50,274 nucleotides of DNA, taken from positions 1 through 50,274 of IMG/VR virus record IMGVR_UViG_3300046506_000470; one strand, written 5' to 3'. The notes under the pieces were generated by a model. That model was not told the DNA's origin and did no database searches. It saw only the letters and a list, made by a program, of their open reading frames with translations. Below, piece by piece: positions 17,291-25,727 of the stretch (positions within the stretch are counted from its first letter, which is position 1; each line of letters opens with the position of its first letter). The stretch comes from a virus. The translations under genes and the position numbers were made by a program.

Positions 17291-17631
17291 TACACCCCCC
17301 AGCCGACACGGTATGGCGTCAGCAGCGCGCGTGAGCCCATAGGCAGCTCGCTCGAAATGGTTCCGACCACCACGTCTTCGCGATTGCCGTAGAGATGACC
17401 AAGGATCAACAAGCAGGCAGCTCTCACCGAGGCATTGATCAGTATGGGATCTGCGCCCGCAGTACCGGCCGACACGGCGAAAGCCAGAGAGTCAGCGTCC
17501 GCGTAGAAGCGGCGGTTGAGGTATTGCTCCGCAGAGTCTTCTGCGGCATCGAGCAACAGTTCGACATGCGAAAGATCGTCCTCCTCCGCCCGCAGATGAA
17601 GCATTGCGACATCGAGCGAGATTGCCTTCAT
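17290..17631 (-). CDS. Head-tail connector protein (HK97 gp6-like)
   Basis: The 113-residue protein (LDVAMLHLRAEEDDLSHVELLLDAAEDSAEQYLNRRFY, then INASVRAACLLILGHLYGNRE and SRALLTPYRV) has the all-helical connector signature. It would form the adaptor ring under the portal. It lies directly upstream of the head-closure gene, overlapping by one base. Confidence 0.9.
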   Translation of the reverse strand: MKAISLDVAMLHLRAEEDDLSHVELLLDAAEDSAEQYLNRRFYADADSLAFAVSAGTAGADPILINASVRAACLLILGHLYGNREDVVVGTISSELPMGSRALLTPYRVGWGV

Positions 17632-17632
17632 G

Positions 17633-18016
17633 TCAGGCCTTCGGCTTCTTATCGGTGGCTAAGCCTGCAGCGACCAACGAGACCGCATCGTGCTTCGGTG
17701 ACTTGTAGCCCTTCCCGCCCGCGCGGCGAACTTCCTTGCCGTCAAGGTAGCTGCGAAGTGGGTAGATCATGATTTCGCCGGAGTCTTGAGTTCCGTCGGT
17801 TTGTGCATTTGCTTCTACAGCGCCGGCATCAACATCACGCGAGGGTGCTGCAAACGATGCGCCGCTTGCAGTGGTCGACACAGTCCCCGCTTGCAGCTGA
17901 TCCCCGCCAACAGTCCCCGAATCAACAGCGGGAGCATCGGTTGCCCGTGCGGTAGTGGGGAGCACAGTGTCTGTGGCCACTGGTTTCGCCAAATCGTTCG
18001 AATTTGTACGTGCCAT
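17633..18016 (-). CDS. Small head-region protein with Ala/Thr-rich linker
   Basis: The start is ATG 18016 (MARTNSNDLAKPV), preceded by GGAG at 8 nt. The frame opens upstream to 18058 without a ribosome site. Residues 15-80 are low-complexity Ala/Thr/Gly/Ser. The C-terminal 45 residues (MIYPLRSYLDGKEVRRAGGKGYKSPKHDA) are basic and conserved-looking. It follows the capsid gene. A head decoration or small connector role is possible but not shown. Confidence 0.68.
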   Translation of the reverse strand: MARTNSNDLAKPVATDTVLPTTARATDAPAVDSGTVGGDQLQAGTVSTTASGASFAAPSRDVDAGAVEANAQTDGTQDSGEIMIYPLRSYLDGKEVRRAGGKGYKSPKHDAVSLVAAGLATDKKPKA

Positions 18017-18040
18017 TTTTGAATCTCCAGAATCAGCGAG

Positions 18041-18056
18041 GCCGCCCGAGGGCGGC
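18041..18056 (-). other. Stem-loop after the major capsid gene
   Basis: The perfect stem GCCGCC / GGCGGC with a CGAG loop lies 17 bp after the capsid stop. There is no T-tract, so it is more likely an mRNA-stabilising or partial attenuating hairpin than a full terminator. Confidence 0.55.
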
Positions 18057-18073
18057 ACTCAGTTGCGATGGGA

Positions 18074-19267
18074 TCAGGCGGCGGTGAGATCACCGGTCAC
18101 GAAGGCTTCCGGACGGTAAACCGCGAACGCCAGACGTTCTTCCGCGCGGATGGTGACCATGTTGTTCTCGAAGTCTTTGTCGTTCTCCGTCGAGACCAGG
18201 ACTTCGATACCCATGCGGTCGTAGATCTGCGCAGCCAGGCTGAAGGCGCCGACCAGAAATTGGTCTTGAACAATTGCCTGAGTTTCAACAACGGGCAGGT
18301 TCCACAGACGCGGCGCGGTGCCATCCTGAGGCTTGCCGATGATGTAACGGCCTTCGCCATCCTTCAGCAGCTCGATAGCTGCCCAATCAATCGGGTTCAG
18401 CACGATGCCCGTAGACGGGAATTCAGCCAGCATGGCCTGCAGTAGCGCCAAACGGATACGGTCGATGCGCTGTTCAGCTTCGACCACAATGCCGGCCGGC
18501 GGCGCATATGCCTGGGCCTGAGGAATGATCCCCTTCAAGTTATTGCCCGTGCCGTTGCCGTAAAGCAACTGCGCCTCTTCGGCCAGCAGGAGGCCGTAGC
18601 GAGCACGGGCGTCGATGTAGCTTTGCAGTGCCGCTGCATCGTCGAGGATCTGGCGGCTGCCTTTGAAGAGATGCGCAATGGTGCGCACGTTGGCGTTCTC
18701 GAGCGCGAAGGTCAGTTCGCTGTAAGGCTTGGCCAAACCTTCGCCGACAATCGCAGCGTTGTTGGTGAAACCAGTCTCACGGACGTACTCGACGGCATTG
18801 CTGCCGGTCGTGCCGGGCGCTACCAGGTCACGGATTGTGAGGCGACGTTGAGGTGCCAAGATTACGCCCACACGTTCGGTCTGTACCAGGGCGCCACCGG
18901 AAGTCGGTACCGAGGTGATGGCCGCACGGGGGACCTCAACACGGCGCGAACCACGGAAGGAGCTGGTGACGCCCTCTTCCGCCATTTTCGCCGCGACCAG
19001 ATCACCCGCAGATTGCTGGACGCTCGGCTCGTGTTGCTTGTTGGCATTGACCAGCGACTGCTCGGCGCTCTGCATGCGCGCCTGCAGCTCGCCCTGCTTC
19101 ATCAGCAGTTCATCGACCTTGGTGCGGGTTTCTGCCTGCATTTCACCGGAGGCTTTGATCTCCTTCTCGGTACGCTCGGCATAGGTCTTGATCTGATCGC
19201 CGACAGCTTTCAGGTCGGCTTGGGTCTGCTTCTGGGAAGCTTCAATCGCAGAGAGATCTTGGGGCAT
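18074..19267 (-). CDS. Major capsid protein, HK97 fold
   Basis: The 397-residue protein has a coiled-coil N-terminal delta domain (about residues 5-95, AERTEKEIKASGEMQAETRTKVDELL). It would act as scaffold and be removed by the adjacent protease. The capsid body begins near residue 105 (VEVPRAAITSVPTSGGALVQTERVG) and contains AEEAQLLYGNGTGNNLKGI and LVGAFSLAAQIYDRMGIEVLVSTEN, typical of Phage_capsid. A terminator hairpin separates it from the protease gene. Confidence 0.95.
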   Translation of the reverse strand: MPQDLSAIEASQKQTQADLKAVGDQIKTYAERTEKEIKASGEMQAETRTKVDELLMKQGELQARMQSAEQSLVNANKQHEPSVQQSAGDLVAAKMAEEGVTSSFRGSRRVEVPRAAITSVPTSGGALVQTERVGVILAPQRRLTIRDLVAPGTTGSNAVEYVRETGFTNNAAIVGEGLAKPYSELTFALENANVRTIAHLFKGSRQILDDAAALQSYIDARARYGLLLAEEAQLLYGNGTGNNLKGIIPQAQAYAPPAGIVVEAEQRIDRIRLALLQAMLAEFPSTGIVLNPIDWAAIELLKDGEGRYIIGKPQDGTAPRLWNLPVVETQAIVQDQFLVGAFSLAAQIYDRMGIEVLVSTENDKDFENNMVTIRAEERLAFAVYRPEAFVTGDLTAA

Positions 19268-19288
19268 GGTGTTGTCCTTTCAGAAATG

Positions 19289-19310
19289 AAAAAACCGCCT
19301 CTAGGGCGGT
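19289..19310 (-). terminator. Intrinsic terminator between protease and capsid genes
   Basis: On the minus strand the stem ACCGCC / GGCGGT with a 5-nt loop is followed by six T residues. It lies 22 bp before the capsid start and 27 bp after the protease stop. It could tune the ratio of protease to capsid or be bypassed by antitermination. Confidence 0.8.
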
Positions 19311-19336
19311 CAGTAGTCGGTTGCTGTCTCAGTCGT

Positions 19337-20200
19337 TTAGCCCGTCGGGAATAGATTCCGAAGAGCTGACGCCTGGAGTGCGGTTTCTTCAAACGCAGAT
19401 ACATCAAGGGCAGCGCGAGGCGTACCCGGCACGACAGCGCTAGGCGTGTCGCCGCCAACAGCTTTACGCGTGCTGGTCTTGATTTCGGAAAGCAGCTTCT
19501 TACGCTCCGTACGGGTCATGCCTGACTTCGCAAGTGCTGCGTCTAACTTGCGCGTGGCATGGGCACTTGCTCTTTCTGGATCCGCTTCTTCTGTAACTTC
19601 TGAAGCATTGATCAACCCCGTCGCGAAACCCTTTTCCACGGCATTCGAACCGTTCATATAGGTTTCGGCGTCGAGCATTTTTTCAACGGCTTTTTCGTCC
19701 TGGCCGCTAGTGTCCGCATAGAGGCTGATCATGGCCCGATCAAACTCTTCCATGGTGTCGGCCAGTTCGCGAATGGCGTGCCGGTTACCAGCAAAGTAAG
19801 TCCAGCAGTTGTGAATCATCAGGAACGCGGTCTTAGCCACCTCCCGCTTGGCGCCGGCCATGGCGATGACTGATGCAGCTGATGCCGCCAGGCCAAGAAC
19901 TTTCACGGTGACTTCCTGCGAATGCTCGAGAAGTCGGTTATAAATCGCGATCCCCTCGAACATGTCGCCACCCGGGGAGTTGATGTAAACAGTCACCGGC
20001 TTGTCACCGATGGCGCGTAGCGCCGCGTCAACGCGCTTGAGCGTCACCCCGTCGCCGTACCAGTCCTCGCCGATGATGCCGTACATGGTGATGGTGTCGG
20101 TACCGGCTTCCAACGCCGCGCGAAGATCAGGGTTCCAAAGATCAAGCGCACGCGGGCTCAGCTCACACTGGAAACTGCGAGCATTGATATTCAGCGGCAT
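19337..20200 (-). CDS. Head maturation protease, ClpP-like
   Basis: The 287-residue protein has a ClpP fold in its first 200 residues: VTVYINSPGGDMFEGIAIYN at about 69-88, GLAASAASVIAMAG with likely nucleophile Ser107, and FLMIHNCW with His130. MLDAETYMNGSNAVEKGFATGLI covers the segment that supplies the acid. The C-terminal tail is charged and low-complexity. It would cleave the capsid delta domain after prohead assembly. It lies 2 bp downstream of the portal gene. Confidence 0.93.
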   Translation of the reverse strand: MPLNINARSFQCELSPRALDLWNPDLRAALEAGTDTITMYGIIGEDWYGDGVTLKRVDAALRAIGDKPVTVYINSPGGDMFEGIAIYNRLLEHSQEVTVKVLGLAASAASVIAMAGAKREVAKTAFLMIHNCWTYFAGNRHAIRELADTMEEFDRAMISLYADTSGQDEKAVEKMLDAETYMNGSNAVEKGFATGLINASEVTEEADPERASAHATRKLDAALAKSGMTRTERKKLLSEIKTSTRKAVGGDTPSAVVPGTPRAALDVSAFEETALQASALRNLFPTG

Positions 20201-20202
20201 GT

Positions 20203-21501
20203 TTACTCCTTATGGCCGAGCCAGCTTTTAAGGGCTGCCTGCGCGGCCTGGCCATCGGTGGATTCGCCCAGCTTGTCGATCGGGGTCAAGTTGGTTTGAA
20301 CAGTGAGCACACCAGCGTTGCCGCCGTGGCGCGGGAGGTTTTCTTTAACACGGCATTCGTCTCGGGTCATGATGCCGTTCTGCGTCATCTGGCTATACCA
20401 GGCAGAGCGGCCCGCCGTATCCGCCTTGAGGAAGGCTTCAAGCGAAAACTCGGCGTAGTACACCTGGCGCTCTACAGGGGTGATAAGCCGCTTGTTCACG
20501 CATTGCTGAATTTGATTTGTGATCGAACTGATGCTGAAGGTCAGGAACGCAATCATCTGCTGTTCAAGGCCTGTCCCCCAGTTGCTGCCCGCATCTGTCT
20601 TGCCGACCATCCACGGCGGAACCCCAAACCAGCGGCAGACTTCCTCGACGCTGTAGCCCCTGGATTCGAGCAGCTGCGCATCTACCGGGTTGATACCAAT
20701 AGTTTCCGGGGTGATGCCCTGCTCCAGCACCGGTGAACGGCCTGCGTTCAGCGCGCCCGAAACCTGCTTCACATAGTCACGAAACTCTTCGCGCTGTTCA
20801 GGCTTGAGGACACGATCAACCTTGAAGGCCACCGCCGGCAGTAGTCCGTTTTTAAATGTGCCGTTTGCCGCATCGTCGGCCGACATTGCGGCGCCGAACA
20901 CATCGGCGCCATATCGGATCGCAGATAAACCGACTCGCCCATCCAAGCTGAACGCGGGGATGTGCAGCATGTTGAGGCGTTCAATCTGACGGCGCGCCCC
21001 TTTCCTAGGGCGGTACCAATAGGTGATCCGACCATCATCATCAAGGTCCATATCGACGCGGCTGGGCAGTAGAAAGTCCAGCGCAACGATGCGGTTCCCG
21101 AGGCGCAAGATTTCCGCGAACGCATTGCCGCGCAATAGCATTGAAGCGACCATCGCCTGCCAGAACTGGAAGGCAGTCATGTCCTCGTTGGGACTGGTGT
21201 GGATGACATCGTAAAGGGAAAAGTCCCGGGCATCCTTGCGGCCGCCGTCTGCCTCCCGCCGGTAGACACCCATGGGCAGACCAGCAACCGATGTCGAGAT
21301 AATCCGGACACACGACCACACTGCTGACAACTGCATTGCATTGTCGACGGTGACCCGCTTGCCTGAGCTGGAATCACTTCCGAAAAATTGGCTCCAGAAT
21401 CCACCATCGCTCAAGCTGATTGGCTTGCCCAGCCAGTTTCCGAGTGAGGCGCTAGGACGTCGAGCCGCCCGCCCGAGCACGGCTGATAAGGATTTAGTCA
21501 C
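20203..21501 (-). CDS. Portal protein, HK97 family
   Basis: The 432-residue protein carries the HK97 portal pattern: NAMQLSAVWSCVRIISTSVAGLPMGVYRR at about 54-82, LLRGNAFAEI, RYGADVFGAAMSADDAANGTFKNG, and EEVCRWFGVPPWMVG near 310. It forms the dodecameric DNA channel. The start is GTG 21501, overlapping the stop of a small membrane protein gene upstream. Confidence 0.95.
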   Translation of the reverse strand: MTKSLSAVLGRAARRPSASLGNWLGKPISLSDGGFWSQFFGSDSSSGKRVTVDNAMQLSAVWSCVRIISTSVAGLPMGVYRREADGGRKDARDFSLYDVIHTSPNEDMTAFQFWQAMVASMLLRGNAFAEILRLGNRIVALDFLLPSRVDMDLDDDGRITYWYRPRKGARRQIERLNMLHIPAFSLDGRVGLSAIRYGADVFGAAMSADDAANGTFKNGLLPAVAFKVDRVLKPEQREEFRDYVKQVSGALNAGRSPVLEQGITPETIGINPVDAQLLESRGYSVEEVCRWFGVPPWMVGKTDAGSNWGTGLEQQMIAFLTFSISSITNQIQQCVNKRLITPVERQVYYAEFSLEAFLKADTAGRSAWYSQMTQNGIMTRDECRVKENLPRHGGNAGVLTVQTNLTPIDKLGESTDGQAAQAALKSWLGHKE

Positions 21502-21655
21502 TGATCAGCCCCTTGCGTACAAATCCCGCGGTGAGAAGTAAGACGACGCCTCCGGCGATCAGAGCCCAGCCCAGGCCTTGAAGAACGTAAACGCCCGCAA
21601 CGACCGAAACGAACCCGCACAGCGCGAGCAGAATGAATACAAGCAATGGGTTCAT
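21494..21655 (-). CDS. Small two-helix membrane protein between terminase and portal
   Basis: This 53-residue ORF starts by ATGA overlap on the terminase stop and ends 8 nt into the portal gene. It encodes two hydrophobic helices (PLLVFILLALCGFVSVVAG, then ALIAGGVVLLLTAGF) and a basic end (VRKGLISD). The tight double overlap and coherent membrane topology argue it is real. Small ORFs at this place occur in other HK97-type phages, but their function is not known to me. Confidence 0.75.
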   Translation of the reverse strand: MNPLLVFILLALCGFVSVVAGVYVLQGLGWALIAGGVVLLLTAGFVRKGLISD

Positions 21656-23340
21656 ACGATGATGGGGTTCCTGATGGCGGCCATGAAGTCGTCATTGCCC
21701 CGCCCTTCAGGGTTCAAGGAAATCAGGGACACTGCGTTAAATAAGGCCATTAATGGATCGATCTTTGCCGACCCGCTGGCCTGCTTGGTGATCAGGATGG
21801 AGTTCGCACGCGGCTCGACTTTTGCGTTTCCGACGCACCAGGCCATCATCGGCTGCCCGCCGTGCTTCATGCCGCCTTCAGCCAGCTTGCGCTCGGCCGT
21901 CTTGATTGCCCCGCCCAGCTTCCAGCCTTGGCTGACAGCGACAATTTTGTCCGGAGGAATTTCGCGCTCAATCATCGCGTCGTAAATTGCGCCGATTCCC
22001 ACCGGGTCGACACCGACCTTGTCGAGCAGCCCGGACGCTTCAATTTGCTCAACCAGATCAGCGACGTCGTTAACGTCATCGCCAATGCGAACAGACAATG
22101 TAAGGTTGCCGTCTTTCTCGAAGTCGTGAAACCGCGGCGCCTCAGCTTTGCGCCGCTCAAGCACCGATGGGTGGGCCCAGGCATGCGTCCATACGAGCCA
22201 GTCACGTGTGCGCTTGTCGCGCCCAACTGCGGCGAAGCCCAGAAGGTCGTCGAGGCCCCCGCCATCTATTCCGACGTCGATTACCTCCGACATGGAAATC
22301 AGCATATCCAGCGTCAGGATCGGAACCGCTGCTGGCAGCCAGAAATCAGCGCCCGCCCAACGATCTGAACGAAGAGCCAAGCCGATTTCAACATTCAGGT
22401 GCTTCGACATGAAGCCGAGGATTTCTGACTCACCCGCCTCCTCGGCTTTTTTCATTTCGCGGATCAGGAATTTCTCGCTGACCGAATAGCCCATGTTGGG
22501 GTTGGTGATGTAGAAGTTTTCGGGCTTGCGGTGATCCTTGGCTTTCAGTATTCGGTCAGGAAACTCGTAAATCACCGGCAGGAAGTTTGGATCTATGATT
22601 TTGCCGTCGCGCACGCCGCGAGCGTACTGCAGCTTTTCACGGAAGACGCCCGCGGGCGGCTGGTCGGATTGCGTCGTCAGGTAAATGACGAACCCTTCCG
22701 GCCTGGATGCCAGGCCGCCGGTTGCTTCTCGCAGCATGTTCGCGGCGTGCGGGTTCTTTCCGAACAGATGGAGTTCGTCGACCAGCACAACGGCCGCTTT
22801 CTTACCGCCGACCGTATTCTGGTCCGCAGCCACAACCTTGAGTGTCGCCCCCGACTCGCGATGGGTAATCGTGCGGACATGATCCTGCACGTGCAGCAAC
22901 GCCGAGAGCTCCTCGTCATGTTTGACCATGTCACGCGCCGGCGCATATGCGTTGTTCGCGACTTCAATCGTTGGAGCCAGAATGATGAACTCTGCCGACT
23001 GCCGCCAATTTCTGATCAGCACCGTGAGCATGATCGCAGCGGCGATGGTGCTCTTAGCGTTCTTTTTGCTGATCAGGAGGAAGAATTCCTGAATCAGGCG
23101 CTCACCGGTGTCGCCGTTGTAGGCACCAAATATTGCCCCGGCCAAGTCCGCGATCCAAGGGGCGCAAGATTCGCCGATCAGAGGGCTGCCCGGCGCATCC
23201 ACAATTTTCAGGTCGTTGAAGACCTGCATGCACGCCTCGGCCTCAGCAGGGAACAGCGGCTGGAACGGCACAAGTGACTGACGATTTACGATTCGCGATT
23301 CCCAATCTGGGCACGACGTGTCCCAGGTTGGCTCGCTCAA
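21652..23340 (-). CDS. terL: Terminase large subunit (Terminase_1, HK97 gp2-like)
   Basis: The 562-residue protein has an ATPase with a variant Walker A loop SKKNAKST at 91-98 and Walker B VVLVDELHLFG at 184-194. The C-terminal nuclease half starts near DVGIDGGGLDDLLGFAAV with an acidic Asp and continues to GVDPVGIGAIYDAM. It packages DNA into the prohead and cuts at cos together with the small subunit and HNH protein. The start is a TTG directly after the small subunit stop. No better ATG exists in frame near it. Confidence 0.95.
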   Translation of the reverse strand: MSEPTWDTSCPDWESRIVNRQSLVPFQPLFPAEAEACMQVFNDLKIVDAPGSPLIGESCAPWIADLAGAIFGAYNGDTGERLIQEFFLLISKKNAKSTIAAAIMLTVLIRNWRQSAEFIILAPTIEVANNAYAPARDMVKHDEELSALLHVQDHVRTITHRESGATLKVVAADQNTVGGKKAAVVLVDELHLFGKNPHAANMLREATGGLASRPEGFVIYLTTQSDQPPAGVFREKLQYARGVRDGKIIDPNFLPVIYEFPDRILKAKDHRKPENFYITNPNMGYSVSEKFLIREMKKAEEAGESEILGFMSKHLNVEIGLALRSDRWAGADFWLPAAVPILTLDMLISMSEVIDVGIDGGGLDDLLGFAAVGRDKRTRDWLVWTHAWAHPSVLERRKAEAPRFHDFEKDGNLTLSVRIGDDVNDVADLVEQIEASGLLDKVGVDPVGIGAIYDAMIEREIPPDKIVAVSQGWKLGGAIKTAERKLAEGGMKHGGQPMMAWCVGNAKVEPRANSILITKQASGSAKIDPLMALFNAVSLISLNPEGRGNDDFMAAIRNPIIV

Positions 23341-23904
23341 TTATTTCACCGATCGTAAATGGCTAGGGGGTGGCGGGGATGCGCCGAACTTTCCTTTCGA
23401 TGCGGTCTTGGCCGCGTTTTCCTTCTCTTCCTTCTTGCCGCCCTCGCCTCTGCGTGGATGAATGAAAGGCATAAGCGCCTTCGCGGCGTCGCGGCGATCC
23501 TTCCGGTCAAGATTGGGATCGTTCATGTCATCGAGCAGGTAGTCCTTCGGGTCGGTATATACACGACCAGAGGCGTATGACTCCTCGGCCAACTCTTCCG
23601 AGTGCGCAGAAGGTGCGCTGATCGCTCTCCCAACAACGTCGCTGACATGCTTGGCGACGCCGGCCGGCACCTTCGCCGGCTTCGTTTTAACAGCCGCTTT
23701 AACATCAGCTTTAACATCCCCATTAACGGGGAACAGCGCGTTGAGTTTGTGCAGTTCGCGGGTGACGTCCGGATCTTTCGCAAGCCTGGAGCCCGCTGCC
23801 GACGCGGTCTTCTCTGAACAACCAGCCGCGATTGCTGCATCTTTGTTGGACGCACCTTCCCTCACTGCGACGATGAAAGCGCGCTTTTTGGAGGTGAGTG
23901 CCAT
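23341..23904 (-). CDS. terS: Terminase small subunit
   Basis: The start is ATG 23904 (MALTSKKRAFIVAVREGASNKDAAIAAGCSEKTA), giving 187 residues. The frame extends to 24063 without coding character. The N-terminal 60 residues form the helix-turn-helix of Terminase_2-type small subunits, which bind the packaging site. The Lys/Ala-rich middle and acidic C-terminal part (DPKDYLLDDMNDPNLDRKDRRDAAKALMPF) fit the family. It abuts the large subunit gene. Confidence 0.88.
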   Translation of the reverse strand: MALTSKKRAFIVAVREGASNKDAAIAAGCSEKTASAAGSRLAKDPDVTRELHKLNALFPVNGDVKADVKAAVKTKPAKVPAGVAKHVSDVVGRAISAPSAHSEELAEESYASGRVYTDPKDYLLDDMNDPNLDRKDRRDAAKALMPFIHPRRGEGGKKEEKENAAKTASKGKFGASPPPPSHLRSVK

Positions 23905-24142
23905 TTTTAACAAAAACCTGTGAGGGGGAAAAAATCTGTCCGTGCGGTCGGGGGCGGTGTCCGAGGCAAAAGGCCCCAAGGTCTCGACCCGCCCCTCCCG
24001 CGAACGGGAATCTTTCTCATTTGGTCGATTTTTCGTGCATTTCGCACGGTTTTGCCTGAACACGTCGCTGGGAGGATCAGTTATCGAGACTCATTATCAA
24101 TTCGATGCCTTTGATCCGTGCGCTTTGCACGACTCACCCACG
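23905..24142 (-). other. Non-coding gap before terS; candidate cos region
   Basis: This 238-bp gap between HNH and terminase small-subunit genes has no supported gene. It contains GC-rich blocks (around 23925-24010, including a run of Gs and CCCGCGAACGGGA) and a short inverted repeat CGTGCATTTCGCACG near 24033-24047. In HK97-like phages cos lies beside the terminase and HNH genes. Assignment of cos here is inference only and the nick positions cannot be read from the sequence. Confidence 0.35.
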
Positions 24143-24466
24143 TCAACCACGGCCAGCACCGCGGGCAGACTCCTCGGCCGTCTTGCCCTTGTGGCAGGGC
24201 ACGCATAGTGCTTGCAGGTTGTCATCTGCATCCGTCCCGCCCTGCGCCACATTGATAATGTGGTCGACTTCAAGGTCCAGCGTTACGGTGCCGCATGCTT
24301 GGCAGGTGTACTCGTCACGCACGAGGATCACTGCTCGCTTGCGTCTCCACGGTCTGCCACCACGACCAGAGCCCCAGCCCTCTTTACCTTCCTCTGCTGT
24401 GGCAGTTGCATACTGCCGAGTCGCAGCCTCTGCCATGCGCGGCCTAAGCGTCGTGAGCCTGCCCAT
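24143..24466 (-). CDS. HNH endonuclease, packaging-associated
   Basis: The 107-residue protein has RRKRAVILVRDEYTCQACG with Cys55-x2-Cys58, LEVDHIINVAQGGTDADDNLQALC with the catalytic Asp68-His69 and Asn83, and CVPCHKGKT with Cys88-x2-Cys91. It is a complete HNH zinc-bound nuclease. HNH proteins encoded next to terminase genes of cos phages are needed for efficient cos cleavage. The N-terminal 40 residues are basic and probably DNA-binding. Confidence 0.93.
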   Translation of the reverse strand: MGRLTTLRPRMAEAATRQYATATAEEGKEGWGSGRGGRPWRRKRAVILVRDEYTCQACGTVTLDLEVDHIINVAQGGTDADDNLQALCVPCHKGKTAEESARGAGRG

Positions 24467-24805
24467 CTAATATTCCTTCGCTGTCCGGGCCCGTTGACCT
24501 GACGTCTCCCCCATCGTGGTGATTTCAACGACATGAGGGTCACCTCGGCTGACAGGCGGAGACGCCTCGATGATCATGGCATCGGCGTTGATGACCTCAA
24601 CCCGTTGAGGCAGCACAGTGATGTTGGCCTGCCACACATCGCCCGGTAGCGCGGTGAGGGTGATCGAGGTGACGCCGCTCAGCTCACTGCCGTCGCTTAG
24701 CATCACTTTGGTGCCCATCGTTGAGAGAGGTCTGCCGGGTACCTGATCTGGGCGTGGCATGATCGTCACTACGCTAAGCGATATGGCGGATACAGAATCT
24801 GTCAT
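24467..24805 (-). CDS. Hypothetical protein upstream of HNH gene
   Basis: The 112-residue protein starts 5 bp after the preceding small gene and stops directly against the HNH start. It looks like one small beta-rich domain (SDGSELSGVTSITLTALPGDVWQANITVLPQRVEV). I recognise no family. Operon position suggests expression with the packaging genes. Confidence 0.65.
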   Translation of the reverse strand: MTDSVSAISLSVVTIMPRPDQVPGRPLSTMGTKVMLSDGSELSGVTSITLTALPGDVWQANITVLPQRVEVINADAMIIEASPPVSRGDPHVVEITTMGETSGQRARTAKEY

Positions 24806-24810
24806 GGTGC

Positions 24811-24939
24811 TTACTCAACTGTGCAGGTTGCCCAAATAGACCGAGCCACAGCCAACGCTCCAGCGTGGTCGTGATCGGCCTGCATGATCATGGGAAAAGG
24901 TTTGTAACCGTGGACGGTGACGTTCCAGGACTTCTTCAC
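24811..24939 (-). CDS. Small hypothetical protein, GTG start, translationally coupled
   Basis: This 42-residue ORF begins at a GTG overlapping the upstream stop (GTGA). It reads VTVHGYKPFPMIMQADHDHAG followed by ALAVARSIWATCTVE, a compact sequence with good amino-acid composition. From memory similar mini-proteins with HGY-P-F and AR-IW-CTVE occur in Pseudomonas phages. It is followed 5 nt later by the next gene. Function unknown. Confidence 0.62.
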   Translation of the reverse strand: MKKSWNVTVHGYKPFPMIMQADHDHAGALAVARSIWATCTVE

Positions 24940-25079
24940 TTGATGACGAGGCTGTAACCACGCAATGCGGCAGCGCTGACTTTGTCGAGATCAGGTTCTA
25001 GCCCTGTCACCTCGCTGAACCACATCACTGAGTACAGGTAGGGCATCACCCACCAGGCGCGCTTGAGGGTGAGGGTCAT
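24936..25079 (-). CDS. Small hypothetical protein
   Basis: The 47-residue ORF reads MTLTLKRAWWVMPYLYSVMWF, then SEVTGLEPDLDKVSAAALRGYSLVIK. The aromatic N-terminus is amphipathic and may associate with membrane. It overlaps the following GTG-started gene by GTGA, which supports both being real. A GAGG-containing segment lies just upstream of the ATG. Function unknown. Confidence 0.58.
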   Translation of the reverse strand: MTLTLKRAWWVMPYLYSVMWFSEVTGLEPDLDKVSAAALRGYSLVIK

Positions 25080-25099
25080 TGTCGTGGTTGCCACGCCTG

Positions 25100-25363
25100 T
25101 CAGCCCTGTGCGGCCTGAACAGGCCGATTCATCATCTCGGTCTCACGCAATGCCGCGCCATGAAGGACCGCAACGACAAAGCCCTGAGCTACGCCGGTGG
25201 TCTTCGCGTAGTTCACAGCGTCGGTGATGCGTTGATTCAGGCCATCGACTTCAGCAGCCACGGCGGGTGAGATCCACATATCCGGGGTCTGGATCACTGG
25301 CTCTACTGGCGCAGCCTTGGACGAGGGTTTGCGGGCTGGCTTTTTGGCGACTGACTTGGTCAT
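25100..25363 (-). CDS. Small hypothetical protein with basic N-terminus
   Basis: The start is ATG 25363 (MTKSVAKKPARKPSSKAAPV) with GAGG 6 nt upstream. The frame opens to 25441 without a site. After a Lys/Ala/Pro-rich tail of 25 residues comes a helical part (AAEVDGLNQRITDAVNYAKTTGVAQGFVVAVLHGAALRE). It lies between the spanins and the packaging genes. Function unknown. Confidence 0.62.
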   Translation of the reverse strand: MTKSVAKKPARKPSSKAAPVEPVIQTPDMWISPAVAAEVDGLNQRITDAVNYAKTTGVAQGFVVAVLHGAALRETEMMNRPVQAAQG

Positions 25364-25454
25364 GGGGTGCCTCGGTGTGAGTAATTCAAAGATGTGTTCG
25401 GATTTGGACGGATCAGCGCGCCACAAAACGACAGTTGCCATTGCGTGGCGCGGG

Positions 25455-25727
25455 CTACTTGGATTTGCTTCGGAGGATCTGTGCGTCGACCTGATCAGCG
25501 CAGGTGTCGAGCAGGTTGATTGCCCGGTCCTTCAACGCCCAGAGGTCGCCATTCAGAGCGAGGTCGTCATCGGCGGTGCTGATGCGCTCACAAGAGACCA
25601 GCTCAGGGGGTTCGAGCCTTACCGCTGTTGTCTTTACCAGTGCTGGCTGGCCTCCCGCGCAGGCCGTCAGGCAAAGGCTGATCAGCCCACTTACGAACAG
25701 CCGGGCTCTTGCGTTTGAGGTCTTCAA
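25455..25727 (-). CDS. Rz1: Rz1-like outer-membrane spanin lipoprotein
   Basis: The 90-residue protein has a lipoprotein signal (LFVSGLISLCLTACAGG) with lipobox LTAC, followed by a short region with LEPPELVSCERIS. It overlaps the Rz-like gene by 125 bp in a different frame, the classic nested Rz/Rz1 layout. With Rz it would fuse inner and outer membranes at the final step of lysis. The C-terminus is longer than in lambda Rz1. Confidence 0.85.
   Translation of the reverse strand: MKTSNARARLFVSGLISLCLTACAGGQPALVKTTAVRLEPPELVSCERISTADDDLALNGDLWALKDRAINLLDTCADQVDAQILRSKSK

Noticed and set aside
22531-23277. 248-codon plus-strand ORF opposite terminase
   Set aside because: Antisense to the conserved terminase ATPase; no ribosome site.
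23905-24063. Upstream extension of terminase small subunit
   Set aside because: The extra 53 residues lack coding character and a ribosome site; the family start MALTSKKRAFIV is at 23904.
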